From Bactrocera neohumeralis (Eukaryota; Arthropoda; Insecta; Diptera; Tephritidae), in NCBI RefSeq assembly GCF_024586455.1, contig NC_065920.1, positions 76,066,215-76,130,214 on the forward strand: a stretch of DNA of 64,000 bases, read 5' to 3'. The notes under the pieces are model-generated. The model worked only from the letters and a program-made list of their open reading frames with translations, was not told where the DNA came from and did not search any database. A program made the position numbers and the translations under genes. Below are positions 25,270 through 36,479 of this stretch, piece after piece (within the stretch, counting starts at the first letter, position 1; each line of letters opens with the position of its first letter).

Positions 25270-25995
25270 TAAAATCGATGTTGTTATGCATGTTCTTAAG
25301 GACCTTAAGGACGAAGTTCATCAATCGTCGCTGGCTTGTTGGCATAGACCTTCGATTTGACGTACCCTCACAGGAAATATTCTAACGGCGTCAAATCGCC
25401 TCCGCCGCCTCGGTCATTTGACTGGTCCATTTCGTCAGATAACACGTTCACCAAACTTGGTTTTCAATAAATCGATTGTGACATTCGCTGTGTGGCTTGT
25501 GGCGCCATCCTGTTAAAACCACATATTGTCCAAGTCCATATCATCAAATTCGGGTCAAAAATATTCGGTTATGATTCAGCCTTATCGATTCCCATTCACA
25601 GTAACCTGCCGGTTTCGATCATCACAAAAGAAGTACGGCCCTATGACGCCGCCAGCCCATAAGCCGCACCAAACCGTATTTTTTTCGGGATGCAATGGTG
25701 ACTCATGGTGTACTTGTGGATTGCTGCCTCACCAGTAACGCTCAACCCAATTTACTAGCATACGATTTTGATGGTCAAGCGGCTTCAGTTCTTGCGTCAA
25801 TTTGATCTTGTAGGGAACTTTTCGCAAAATTCGTCACAGAGATGCCCCAAGTTTGAGAACGACGTGTAAGAGACTGATTTGTCCCTATTGAAAAACCCGT
25901 TATGACACCGAAATGGGTAAAAATGTCTAGATGTTTCCATCTCATTTTCCTCTATGCAATTTTGACTAATAATGTCCTCCAAAATCTTTAGCTTC
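25270..25995 (-). mobile_element. IS630/Tc1-mariner-superfamily transposon remnant (copy 1)
   Basis: The minus strand reads, in shifting frames, KTVWCGLWAGGVIGPYFF, then VTVNGNR, then GFNRMAPQATQRMS/TSHTANVTIDLLKTKFGERVI, then LTPLEYF, GYVKSKVYA and NKPATIDEL. These are in the order of the catalytic domain of an IS630-like insect transposase (WCG, W-Q-Q-D-G-A, W-P-P-R-S-C-D-L-T-P). Many stops. The N-terminal domain is unclear. Same family as the copies at 26.4-27.1 kb and 50.2-51.2 kb. Confidence 0.75.
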
Positions 25996-25999
25996 ACCG

Positions 26000-26400
26000 C
26001 GTGAGGGCCAATAGAACATTGTCCAGTTACAACACCTGCAATTGTGATGATGCGAATCTTGCAGAATCAAGTCGTTCAGTAGACCTTTTACGTCCTACAC
26101 TGAGCCAAAAAGATTTCGCAAAGCAGAAGTACTGCTTGCTTACATCCTCAAGCTGGCTAAGCGCGCGAGGACCATAAGAACGTCGGCTCCTTCTGAAGCT
26201 GCACTTCGGAGAAATACATCTGCTGCCACTTCTGCTTGAAACTATAATTGTCCGGTATTCAGAAGCAAGAGTTGATTGAGAGCTCCCGGAATAAGACCTC
26301 CCTCCATCCTTCGCTTTGAACTTCGATCCATCCATGAAGAAGCTCACTGCGCTTACATGGAGAAAATATACTAAGATTGGATCCACGAAACAATGTTACA
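26000..26400 (-). mobile_element. non-LTR RNase H fragment
   Basis: Minus strand: FFMDGSKFKAKDGG, then a frame change and a region corresponding to S.FQAE / LRSAA. The DGSK-x-K-x-GG motif matches the RNase H start in the chitinase-intron fragment at about 11.8 kb. It lies between two IS630-like remnants, so it probably inserted into or beside one of them. Confidence 0.6.
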
Positions 26401-26439
26401 AGTTATCAGGGATGCAGTCGAAGTGAGATAGGATTTCGG

Positions 26440-27115
26440 AATATCCCTTTTTGAGGCTCTTTATTCATTAACAAATATGTGAAATTTTTATTTACTCAAG
26501 AGGAGCTATCTACAGCATTTTTTGAGTTGTTCTTGGAACCCTAAATACCAATCGATTAGTCATGACTGGTTGACAGGCAACTACAAGGTGGCTCACTAAT
26601 CGTTCTACAAAACCATAAAAAAGGGTTGAAGTCGGGATTGCCTCAATTATCGACTTAATGGACTGCTTCAATTCAGTCAGATTTCTACGTTTTGTCTTAT
26701 GCACCTTTTGCTAGATATAACCCCATTAAACAAAAGTGTGCTGCATTCAGGTCAGGTGACCTTGGGGGCCAGCGGAAAGTGGAGTTTCTTGATATTAATT
26801 TGTTTTCAAATTTTCGTTGGAGATCCGCAATAACCGATCTGGCTATCTGTGCAGTTGCTCCATCTTGCTGTCGAAACTCTTGGATTTGCCTGCATTGACG
26901 ATGCAAGACCGCGATTTTTAAATACAAACATATGAATCTCGATGGTACGGTCTTCTTGCGATACTTCCAGATGCCGCAAGTATGTTTACCAACCTCATAA
27001 TGGTCGATCCACTCGAAGAAGTGCCACTAAAATCCTGTCCGAATTCCCTTTGGACAGAAATGACGGACTGCAAAGCATGGTACCGCTGCACTATCCAAAC
27101 CCAAACAGTCAATTA
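26440..27115 (-). mobile_element. IS630-like transposon remnant (copy 2), internally deleted
   Basis: From right to left on the minus strand: an N-terminal DNA-binding part (AVISVQREFGQDF then TIMRLVNILAASGSIARRP) runs almost directly into the catalytic C-terminal part (QIQEFRQQDGATAQIARSVI, FRWPPRSPDLNAAHFCLMG, NLTELKQSIKSIIEAIPTST, LVVACQ). The central region with the first catalytic Asp is missing. The QQDG Asp is intact and the PRSPDL motif is present. Frame changes occur near 26,700 and 26,920. Confidence 0.78.
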
Positions 27116-28335
27116 TGAAAAGGAGTCGATTATAGAATATTCGTCCAGCTAGTGGTTTTTCCCATATAATTTAGTAAAGAAGAAACATGAAAGTTTATTT
27201 GAATGCTGCAAGTTGTTGAAAGTCATAATTGCTTCATTAGCTCCTTATCTCCTTAAAACAAACCTGCATTTAGTGATGATGTCAGCTAGCTTGCTTTCTA
27301 CTTTTCGTTATTGCTTCCCAGCTTTAAATTTGCTTTCCAAGCTTGAGCAATGTGTTTATAAATAAACTTTTCTTTAACTATTTACAATATGTGTCTTATC
27401 AGGAAATAATATTTTTCTTTCAAATCATTCTTTTGCTAATATATACATAAATGTAATTATTTATATAATATATAAATATATTTATATAAAAATTTGCCTC
27501 CAAAGCTTTCTTGCTTCATTGTTTTTAGTCTCTAGAAAACCGTATCACACTTTGACTCAGTGCACGTTCAATGCATGCCGCGATGATTCAGGATTTCAAT
27601 AAATTTTCACTCTTCTTGTTTTTTGCGTTACTTGCCCTTCTCACATGTTTTTGCCTTGGTTTTGCGGTTTTTAGTGGCATAATGTTCTATTTATAATAAA
27701 TAAATAAATAAATATATAATAAAACAAATGGAAAATAATGGAATCTAAAGTCTGTCCTCTTTAATTGCCTTCTTCTAAATTGCGTCGATTAAATGGTTGA
27801 CTTTTCATTCCTTAGGCTTAGCGTTTCTGTTACTTCCCTGCAACGCAAAGATCGAAACTCTTGTGTAGGTGTGATCGTCAATCCGTCCATCCTTTTCTCT
27901 ATAACTCTTTAATGTATTGGGTTTGGGATGGTTGCCCGACTTCCTGGGCGGGTAGGTTATAAGAGTAGTAATGTTCGACATTATCAATTGAAACAACATC
28001 GATAAAAAAGCTAGGGATTCGAAGTCCCCGATCATCAAGAGTAAAACGAGTAAAACCAAAAATCTTTCGTTAGATCCATTTGACATTATTATTGTTGTAA
28101 CGATTATACAGATCCTGCTTAGAGTTGGTTAATGTCATTCGGTGACTCATTGCATGCAGGACATAGGTTATGTACATATGTCATGATATAAGTATTTTAA
28201 ATAATTAGGAATTTAACCAGCTATAATAACCTGAACGAAGCTGCGCTAGAGTTACTCTGGTTTCACGCGGCAACTTAAGCTTTAAGCTTCTGACATGAGG
28301 CGTTGCTTCAATGTCCAGCATGACATGTCATGTCG
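27116..28335. other. spacer with no recognised gene
   Basis: Contains an AATA tetranucleotide run at about 27,695-27,720 and TATA-rich sequence at 27,440-27,490. A 93-residue minus-strand frame (28,086-27,805) starts with a hydrophobic stretch (RFLVLLVLLLMIGDFESLAFLSM would be membrane-like), but nothing supports expression and neighbours are retroelement debris. Confidence 0.4.
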
Positions 28336-28940
28336 TTGTATAGGCTTTACAGTTTTTCGACTTTTCCCATTCTGTGGAGGTACTTACTGAAGTATCCGTG
28401 ACTGGATAACAGCTGAGTTGTGTGACTATGAGTGATGTTGGTCGGTGGCGGCTCAGCTTCAAACATGTGACTGCGAAAATACCCTACCAGAAACTGTTTG
28501 GAGAGAAGTGAGTTATGCTCCTTAACTGGAAGCATGCAGTTTCGCTATGAAGATGTTCGATGGAATACATCCTGCTATAGTCCGAAGTGTGGTAATCTGG
28601 CAAATCTGTATCTTCTCCATCGGCGTCCTGCTGCATCTAGACAACGGCCGGCCGGCCGATTACCTGGTAAGTATGTCGCTAACAACGCATCTTTGGTTTT
28701 GCCCAAGTACTACCGGATTGTAACTTGCGATTCTTGTTTCGGCTCTGTACTTTTGTCACAATCGCGGTGTTTAAGTTTTGTTTATCGTTGGAATTTTAAC
28801 GCTTCATTCTTCATTTCTGGAGGAAGCGCAGTTTGACCAGAGTCCTACAGACGCTGTTAAAAACCTTTGAAAAGTCCAACGCTATGAAGATATTTCCCCC
28901 GTAGGAGGGTACTGAGATACTCCAACAACGGAGTCGTGAG
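28336..28940 (-). mobile_element. jockey-like non-LTR retrotransposon remnant (second copy of the 1-kb family)
   Basis: Minus strand, right to left: FIALDFSKVFNSV (reverse transcriptase motif A, with the family's second Asp read as Asn), then KTKDALLATY and a GGCCGGCCGG tract, then an open frame of 62 residues (28,535-28,347) starting MLPVKEHNSLLSKQFLVGYF. LLATY plus the GGCCGGCC tract are shared with the copy at 0.8-0.9 kb. The MLPVKEHN part corresponds to the piece missing from that copy. Confidence 0.75.
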
Positions 28941-30411
28941 TACTAAATATAACACATATTGAGATAATTTCCATACTTCCTAGATACTATATGTTTACTG
29001 ATGACGAATTTCTCAAGCCTCTTTGAAAAGTTTGCGTAGACGAAAGATAAAATATTATTTAAAACTAGAAAAAAATTATTATTTATTTGTAGCTTGTTCT
29101 TTTGTTTTCTTAAACGGCCTGTGGTGTCGTTTCGTTTTCGGCAAAACTGTCAACAGCTTAAGTGCCCTATAATTGATTAATTGCCAGACACATTTGTAGA
29201 AAATCGTGATTTGGTGCTAATTAACTTTCATCGACGCATTCTGCGTTAATCCGCCCAGTTTGCATATTTAGATTTACTCTAAATCGATAAGAAAAATAAT
29301 TTATTGACTTGAAATTTATAGAGACGGGCTCACGCATGCGCCGATGCTAACATGTTATTTAATTTTTTTCGATTATATGGTTTGTGGTTTGACGCATCTT
29401 TGAAGGCGGCTAATTTACACGATCCTTTAACAATAAGAAATTAAAATTTGTCACGATTTACGATACAAAGACCTTAAAAAACTATAATAAACTCGCTTTT
29501 TGCGTGTGCGTTTCATTTTAATTTTACTTTTCCTTAAAACATTTACATTCTCTTAAAATTAATTGTTGCACAAGTTACAAAAATCAATACTTGTTTCATA
29601 CATTTACTAAATAATTTCTTTCTTTCTTCTTGTTGATAACAGGTTTCTTAGAATTTCTTCTTGCATACAAGTCGCGAATCTGCATGAAAACTGTTATTCA
29701 ATTACATTAAGCCGATTACGCCGATCGTGTGTACTTCACTTATATTGTGGTTGCGAATTCTTGTTTGTGTTGTTGTCATGTTTGTCACAAACTGTCGTGT
29801 TCACGCTGCACGCCATAAAACCAATGGAGATTGATTACCCATATACACATACATACGTATGTAAATAATTGGCCATTAGCACCTGAAGTACAATGACCTT
29901 TACCATAATTTTCTTACCATTCAGTGACCCATTTCGACTAAAAAAGCTATTTTATTTTAGGAATAAGAGAAAACACATCACACAGCTCTAAAAATTAGAT
30001 TTTTTGCTGCCTTGGATATCTTAGCAAATTTCGATAGTTTCAAGTGTCCAGATGATGAATTTATTCATGAATATACGAGTATATTTGTACCAATTATCGA
30101 CTTATTAATAATAAAATTTATTTTTCCAATCATGATTAGGTATCTCTGCCCTTTTTCGCGCATATAAGCTTCAAGCGATTCCTCTGTCCGACTCTATAAT
30201 TTCCAGTTTTATTCAATAAAAATCTCATTTTGCATTTCAAAAGTAATTCACATGCGCTTCTCATAATTCGGTACAATCTTATTAAATTAATATTTTTAAT
30301 TATTATTTCTCAATTTTATAAAATTATAGGAAATACAATTTCGTGTCCATATTTTCGGGTTGTATTAGCAATAGTGCTTTATAATTTTCTGAGGTGAACT
30401 CTACTACTGCA
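28941..30411. other. A/T-rich intergenic, no gene seen
   Basis: About 1.5 kb of A/T-rich DNA with no open frame above 60 codons and no repeat that stands out. Confidence 0.5.
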
Positions 30412-30622
30412 TAGTAAATCAATAATCACCATATGTGACCTGGTGTACGGAAAGGAGGCTTAGGTGTCAAAAAATCAATTTTCACTTTTTAGTTGATTCG
30501 GATGGAAGATGAGATGCTTTTTCACGTGATAGAATCCAAAAAGTCATAACTTGTTTCGCACGTTAGCTCCCTTTTCGTAGACCAGGTCACATATGATGAG
30601 TGTAAATGACATGATTTACTAA
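30412..30622. repeat. short inverted-repeat (MITE-like) element with long arms
   Basis: Left arm from TAGTAAATCA (30,412) through CATATGTGACCTGGT (30,430-30,444) and GTACGGAAAGGAGGCT; right arm is its inverted counterpart, ACCAGGTCACATATG at 30,581-30,595, ending TGATTTACTA (30,612-30,621). Arms are about 50 bases, imperfect at the ends and near-perfect in the middle, around a loop of about 100 bases. No coding capacity. Confidence 0.8.
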
Positions 30623-30873
30623 CTGCTAAATTACATTTCATCGAATCAAACAGCTTTAAGTTTTAGAAATGCACTCTCTGAATATTTAAATTCTTCATAA
30701 ATAGAAACATGTATATTTAAATAAATATCAATAAGAAAACGATTAATTCTCCTGTCTTTTAGATATTTTTGTTTTAAAGTAACTTAAATTTAAAATATAA
30801 AGTTTTAATATCCTAGCTAGTAGTACGAACAAATTGGCTAAACAGAAAAAGAAGTTGAAATATTAAATTGAAT

Positions 30874-31661
30874 TCATCGATAAATACCTTTCGATGTTTT
30901 TCTGGATGCATTAATTTTTTTGTTAACTAAGTTTAAAATTTCAATTTCCACTTCATCAACTTCACTTTCTGTTAGTTTATCCAATTTGTTCCCCAGCATA
31001 CCGAAGAAATGTTCATATTTGTTATTGTTTGAAGATTGTGGTCCTTCATATTTCCTCTTCATTGCTTTTAGAACATCATTGAAGAGATCATCGTTACAAC
31101 GTTTTTGTTTTGGTGTGGTGCGGAATATCTGATCATCTACTAACAGTTCTGATGTGTCCATTTTGGCGTTAGTGGTGGTACTGGATATTCAAAATTTACA
31201 TTTTTCATTATTTTTTCACATATGTCTATAAACGACGTTTCGTCATACCTGATAGGATCCATTGTTTCTGTCAAAAACTCTAGACTCTCCATATACTTCC
31301 AAGTGTGTCCTGAACCGGATGGTTGATCTTCGGAAAGTTTCATCTTTCTATATTTGTCGCGCAGACTCTTCCACTTTACCTTACACTCTCTTGCTAAAAA
31401 AACAAAAATATTTTATTAGCTACTTCTAATTACATATAATTTTGATTAACATACCCGAAAGATTTACTTGATTGGCGATTTCCATCCAAACCCGCTCTTT
31501 ATGCTTAAAGTCTTTATATTTTTCATCTCTTTTATCATAGAGACAAGGGTTGATTTCTACAATTTCTATTATTTTCTCAAAATTCTAAAGTAGTACAAAA
31601 TCAAATTAAATATAAAACTAAACAATTTGTTAATAATACTTACATCCATTTTTACAAGCAT
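30874..31661 (-). CDS. MADF-BESS domain transcription-regulator-like protein, complete, 4 exons
   Basis: Nuclear DNA-binding protein of the Adf-1 type. Exons (minus): 31661-31644, 31584-31455, 31393-31249, 31180-30874; all three introns are GT-AG (59, 61 and 68 bp) and phases close, giving 199 residues. Residues 6-100 form a MADF domain (FEKIIEIVEINPCLYD, KERVWMEIANQV, CKVKWKSLRDKYRK, WKYMESLEFL; these carry the expected spaced Trp residues). Residues about 150-180 form a BESS motif (EHFFGMLGNKLDKLTESEVD), a protein-interaction module that usually follows MADF in insects. The third intron resolves what otherwise looks like a frameshift between two overlapping frames near 31,150. The second Met (residue 5, MDNFEK) is an equally possible start. 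Which of the many fly MADF-BESS genes this is cannot be told. Confidence 0.85.
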
Positions 31662-32972
31662 TTGTTTTCTGCAGCTAACTTTACTTCTTAACACACTGTC
31701 AAATCGAGTTTTTTACCGCTCAGCGTTGCCGCAGCGTTTATTTGGGTATGCGCCGTACAAAATCTACAAATGAGCATGAACAATTTTGGACAGTGATTAG
31801 ATATTGCCTCTTTTATTTAGGGACGGCGGTTATACAATACGTTTAAAAAAAATAAAATAACTGCTTCCGGAATCCGGATGTTGCTAAGAAAATATACGAT
31901 TTCTGAATGAAAGTAATAAAATTCTAGCCAGACCAGACCAGACCTGTGCTGCTTTCCCCTCTTGCCCACCATCTGTGATCTACCATCTCCCCATTTTGCA
32001 AATGATAGCAAATTATTAACATTTTGCATTTTATTTGATTTGACCAAAACCCAACTTTTGCGCTAATTTTAATAGCTTTTATTCATTTTATGTAAACTCA
32101 TACATATACTTATACTGAATTTCGTAATAATTTTGTTAGAGGACTAGCGCAGACGAGAATCAAGATATGTGAACGTCTCTTCGATATATGTATGTACATA
32201 TAGCATATTTGTGTTAAAAAAGTCGTATACATAAAACTTATCAGAAAGAAAAGAGTTAAATTGCAATTAACAGAAATCATTTAAAACTCAACAAACATTT
32301 GAAAATTCTTTATACAATAACTATCCTCAAAACTTATAATGAAATATCTTTAGCATAATATGGCAATGTTGGGTTTACCCGCGAACGGTCAGCTGTTTGA
32401 CCGTGAAATGCCAATAAAAATAAATAAAACACCACCTTTGGTAAAAGGCAATTAAAAGGATATTGAACACACATATGGAAGGGGTGGTTGAATGAATTCT
32501 ACTAAATTTGGAAATTGTGTATACAAGAACAACGAATCACCCACCTGTTTTACTCCTAACTACTACCTTGTGAATTTTATTTTGTGAAATACGTAGACCG
32601 CACTTCGCTTACTTCGATTTTTCAAAAGAAAAATATTGACATCGAAATAACCAGAAAATTGCTCTCACTAGCATAGCAGGATCTAATACGTGCACACGTC
32701 CCTGGTAGAACCGAGTCCTACAGTAAGGGCGTTGGTGACCACGGTCACGGCACTGTTGTGGTCACAGCAACGCGTCGTTGTTGTTTATAATTTTCAAACA
32801 AATAAATCACCACCAAATAGCCAACAAGAGTGTGTGAGTTTTCATTTGCAGATCAACGTCCTGCAAGAAAAGTGCTAAAACTATTAATAATAAATTTATT
32901 AACGAAAAATATTTACTTAGCTGTTATATTTCGTTTTAAATCCAGTTGAAAGAAGAAATCAAACACTTGAGA
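31662..32972. other. divergent intergenic region (MADF-BESS gene left, centrin right)
   Basis: About 1.3 kb between two head-to-head starts, so it should hold both promoters. No TATA box of good quality is visible. The centrin 5' UTR probably includes a spliced exon within about 32,690-32,880; an acceptor (CGTTTTAAATCCAG) ends at 32,945, just before the coding start. Minor open frames here look accidental. Confidence 0.5.
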
Positions 32973-33509
32973 ATGGATCACAGTCCGTCGAACGCTACTT
33001 TGCCGGGTAAGCGCCAGCATCCGTCTACGATGCAGCGTAAAAAATCCGGCCCCAAATTTGAGCTTTCCGAAGCACAAAAAGCCGACATTAAGGAGGCTTT
33101 CGATCTATTCGATACGGAGTGCACCGGTTTTATAGAGGTCAAGGAGCTGAAGGTTGCAATTCGAGCGCTTGGTTTTGAGCCGAAGAAAGAGGAAATCAAA
33201 CGAATGATTGCCGAAATCGATAAAGATGGCACTGGACGCATATCATTCAATGACTTCCTACAACTAATGACCATGAAAATGGCTGAGAAGGACACTAAGG
33301 AGGAAATATTAAAAGCATTTCGTCTGTTCGATGACGACGATACTGGCTCGATTTCCTTTAAAAATCTAAAACGCGTTGCACGCGAATTGGGCGAAACATT
33401 GACCGATGAGGAGTTGCGTGAAATGATTGATGAAGCTGATTTGGATCATGATGGTGTAGTGAATCAGGATGAGTTTTTGCGCATCATGAAAAAGACAAGT
33501 CTATATTAA
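32973..33509 (+). CDS. centrin (caltractin), EF-hand calcium-binding protein
   Basis: Centrins are small calcium sensors of centrioles and basal bodies. The coding part is a single exon of 178 residues, close to the usual 165-185. Four EF-hands are visible: loop 1 DTECTGFIEVKE (canonical), loop 2 DKDGTGRISFND (Asp at position 12), loop 3 DDDDTGSISFKN (Asn at position 12, as in many centrins, so weak), loop 4 DLDHDGVVNQDE (canonical). The linker MKMAEKDTKEEILKAFRLFD and the C-terminal KKTSLY are characteristic of centrins rather than calmodulin. A basic N-terminal tail of about 30 residues (GKRQHPSTMQRKK) precedes the first EF-hand. The start is the first ATG, 28 bases after a predicted splice acceptor (32,945); upstream in-frame codons contain no ATG. 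Resembles Drosophila CG17493/CG31802, but the exact orthologue is not decidable here. Confidence 0.93.
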   Translation: MDHSPSNATLPGKRQHPSTMQRKKSGPKFELSEAQKADIKEAFDLFDTECTGFIEVKELKVAIRALGFEPKKEEIKRMIAEIDKDGTGRISFNDFLQLMTMKMAEKDTKEEILKAFRLFDDDDTGSISFKNLKRVARELGETLTDEELREMIDEADLDHDGVVNQDEFLRIMKKTSLY

Positions 33510-34714
33510 TTGTATATTTGTGGTTGTAGTGTAGCCCCAAATAGTGCTGTGCGTTGTTTATAATGGTCATAATGACTAGGCGGAAGGGTATACTATGTTT
33601 TTTATTCTATTTTTAATTTTTTGCTTTGTGTATTAAATATTTCACAATTTGTATTTTGTTTCCACAAATCTGAAATATTTATGTTATCATGATTTAATTT
33701 TAACTTATATAGAATGTTGCCATTCATACTTACAAATAATATAATAATAACTTTGAAATAGCTCTGCTGGACTTGCATATGTATACAAAACTGTTACTTA
33801 TTGTTTATTTTTTTTATTGCTTTGTTAAAATGCTTTATTTCTCTATTAAATATATGAACTTGTGCATATTGCAGATGATTGAGAAGTTTTGTGTACATTT
33901 AATTTATAATACAAAACTGTGTATACGGTATTTTTAAGCGCGTTTCAGTGTCTTAAAGGTTTTTGCATTTACTTAAGGAGTACAGCGAAATAATTGTTTA
34001 ACGATGCTGAAATTAATTTGAATCATTATGTGTAAGAGGCGCCCTCCGCTAAAAAAAAGAATAAAGAAAATAAAAATAGCCCGTTACTAAAGTATTAGAA
34101 CGCTCTTCTAATTTAAAGTTCAATTAAGCGCTAAAATGCAGGAGCTTTCGATTACAATGCTTTAAAAATGTTTGTGAAATGCTGTGTTTAAATGTAAGCT
34201 TTTGTAATAGACGAATATTCATAAAAATGCACGGTACTTGAGAACTTTTCTTTGTCTAAAATTGCTTTCTGCCAGTATTTATTATTTAAAAATAAATATT
34301 TCTATGCACTTATACAAAATAAAATATTAATTCATGACTTAATATGTACAAAACATGAATAAAACAATCACAAAAGCGTTTTAAAGTTGCGTATTTTTAT
34401 TTAGTGACAATATTTCGAAACAATCTTCAGACTATCATATGGCAATTAGATTTTAAAGGTGAATTCTCACTGGGTCATGATACTTTGAACTTATAGAACG
34501 AAAGCGAATGAATGGATCATTTTAGTCGAATTTCCAGAAAGATTGTATCACATTTCACTTTTTCAGTGGTATAAAGAAACTAATATAACCGCTTTTAAGA
34601 CAACGAAACTAAACTAATTCAAATTCATTGCCACAAAAACACTAATTATTTTCAAGCTGAGTTTGACTGTAAAATATTAACTTTATTTCCAATTCAAACT
34701 TAAAACATTTGATT
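33510..34714. other. centrin 3' UTR and left end of the tandem duplication
   Basis: A variant polyadenylation signal ATTAAA lies at about 33,632 and an AATAAA at about 34,062. From 33,851 rightward the sequence reappears at 37,889 onward (second copy of the duplicated segment). Just right of the duplication start are GCGCGTTTCAGTGT and AATAGCCCGTTACTA words found in both copies. No coding region. Confidence 0.6.
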
Positions 34715-36479
34715 TCACTGATCAATTAAATGCGCGTCCAGTTTTGGAAGTTTTATGCGCTTATCACTTATACTAAAATCACCTGCCTCCTTCACTTTTC
34801 CAGTCGCTTGTGTGCTGTGAACAAAAGATTATTAGCTTTCACACTTTTTACTGAATTCAATGTTTTTACTTACATTGCTTTCAATACTTCTATTTTGGGT
34901 ATATTTTTGGTATATGTCTTCACTCCTGCCGCCTCTAATTCGGCTAGCTCCTTTGGATGCAAGTGCTTTTTGTGATAACGACAGCTTGAACCGGTCGAAA
35001 ATGTTTTATCGCAGAAGTCACAGGAAAATGGCTTGAGACCAGTGTGCGTTATTAGGTGACCTTTCAAATTTTTTGTCCGTTTAAATCTGCGTCCACAATA
35101 ATCACATTTATACGGCATTTCATTCGAATGCACTCTACTGTGTAATTTCAGTGCTTTGGACGTCGTCAGTTCCAAGCCACATTCACCACAAACGTGTTTA
35201 TCACCATGAATTTCCGCGTGTCTCTGTAAATATGTACATAATAATAAAATCTACAAAGTAACATAAAATATTTCACTACCTTCAAATAGAATTTTCGCGC
35301 AAAGCATTTGCCGCATTCTTTACACTCGAATGCGCCACGGCCTGTGTGTATGGCCATATGTTCCAGCAGCTTCTCTTTCGTCCGCACACTTTCGCCGCAC
35401 TCTTCACAAATAAGTGAACCTTCACCTTCGTGCTCTGCTTTGATGTGATTTTCGGCATCTTTGGCTCTTTTAAATTTTCGCTCACAATGTGGACAGGGAT
35501 AAATCTTCGGAGCGTGCATTTTTCTAAAATGTCGTTGCAACTCCTTTTTGTATTTGAAGAAACTTGAACAGCTCTTACATTGGTGTGGTGTTTCTGTTCC
35601 GTGTTTATTCTTCATATGCCACACATAATTTCTGTATTGAACAAAACGCTGGCTGCAGATATCACAGACGTAACTGCCCTCGTTTTGGTCATTATCGTAG
35701 GCAGTAGTACTATTTGAACTCACTTTAGGATTTGTTCTCTGCATATGTACCGTTTTCTTTTCCGCTACACGATATTCAGTGTCAGAAGAAAAAGTGTGGC
35801 TATTACTAGCACTACTGTCACTGTCCTCACTTGTTTCAGCATGTGCTTGCACATTTCTTGAGGCATTTCGTGCGAAGGGATCTTCAAATTCTACTTTGAT
35901 TTCAGCTTCGAGATTTTTTACTATTGCCGGCGTCTCTTCCACTTCTTCATCTTTAATTTTTAATACTGGCACATCCGTTACGAATATTTGCTCGATTGCA
36001 GTTGGCGCTATATGATTAACCGTTTCAGCCAAAGTGTGCTGCACATAAGGTTCCAACTTGAATATGCCATATTTCTCATATATGTATTTGATATCAGTAA
36101 TTGTAGTGTTAGCTGAATCTAGCAACTCTTGATACATTGCTTGCACCTTTGAAACATGATCCGCAAAATTTTTCATGTAGTTGATGAAAGTGTAGCATTC
36201 TGCACACAATAATACTGGAAGCTCGTCACTTGGTTTTATCTGTGAAATTAATATACTAGATCGGGTAATATTTTATCTTAAATCAACTATCCTTACTTGA
36301 ATATGAAAGAATTTGTTTATAACATCGTCAAGGTGTTGCTGAGAAGAGGTTGGTTGTAGTCCCTCAATGAAAATATCGAAATAGTGGCCATCATATTTGC
36401 CGCATAAGCGACACCAGCGCTGCCATTCCTTTTTCGTTGCATAGTTTGGGCACTCCTTGGTAATATGTTCTCTAGACAT
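34715..36479 (-). CDS. ZAD plus eight-C2H2 zinc-finger protein, copy A, 4 exons
   Basis: Nuclear DNA-binding protein; ZAD domains dimerise and are typical of insect C2H2 factors. Exons (minus): 36479-36297, 36239-35280, 35223-34874, 34814-34715; introns of 57, 56 and 59 bp are GT-AG and phases close, giving 530 residues. ZAD at about 22-95, with zinc ligands in CRLCGKYDG and, after the first intron, CAECYTF. Middle region about 100-245 is acidic and Ser-rich. Eight fingers run from about 250 to 500; finger 5 (CKECGKCFARKFYLK) is cut by the second intron. C-terminal tail of about 30 residues comes from the last exon. A minus-strand AATAAA lies 28 bases past the stop. Compared with copy B, sequence upstream of the ATG is truncated by an 871-bp deletion. 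Some frames read through introns; the spliced model removes them. Possible names cannot be given. Confidence 0.9.

Noticed and set aside
31140..31161. Frameshift between two overlapping MADF and BESS frames (pseudogene)
   Set aside because: A GT-AG intron at 31,181-31,248 joins the two in phase, so no frameshift is needed.
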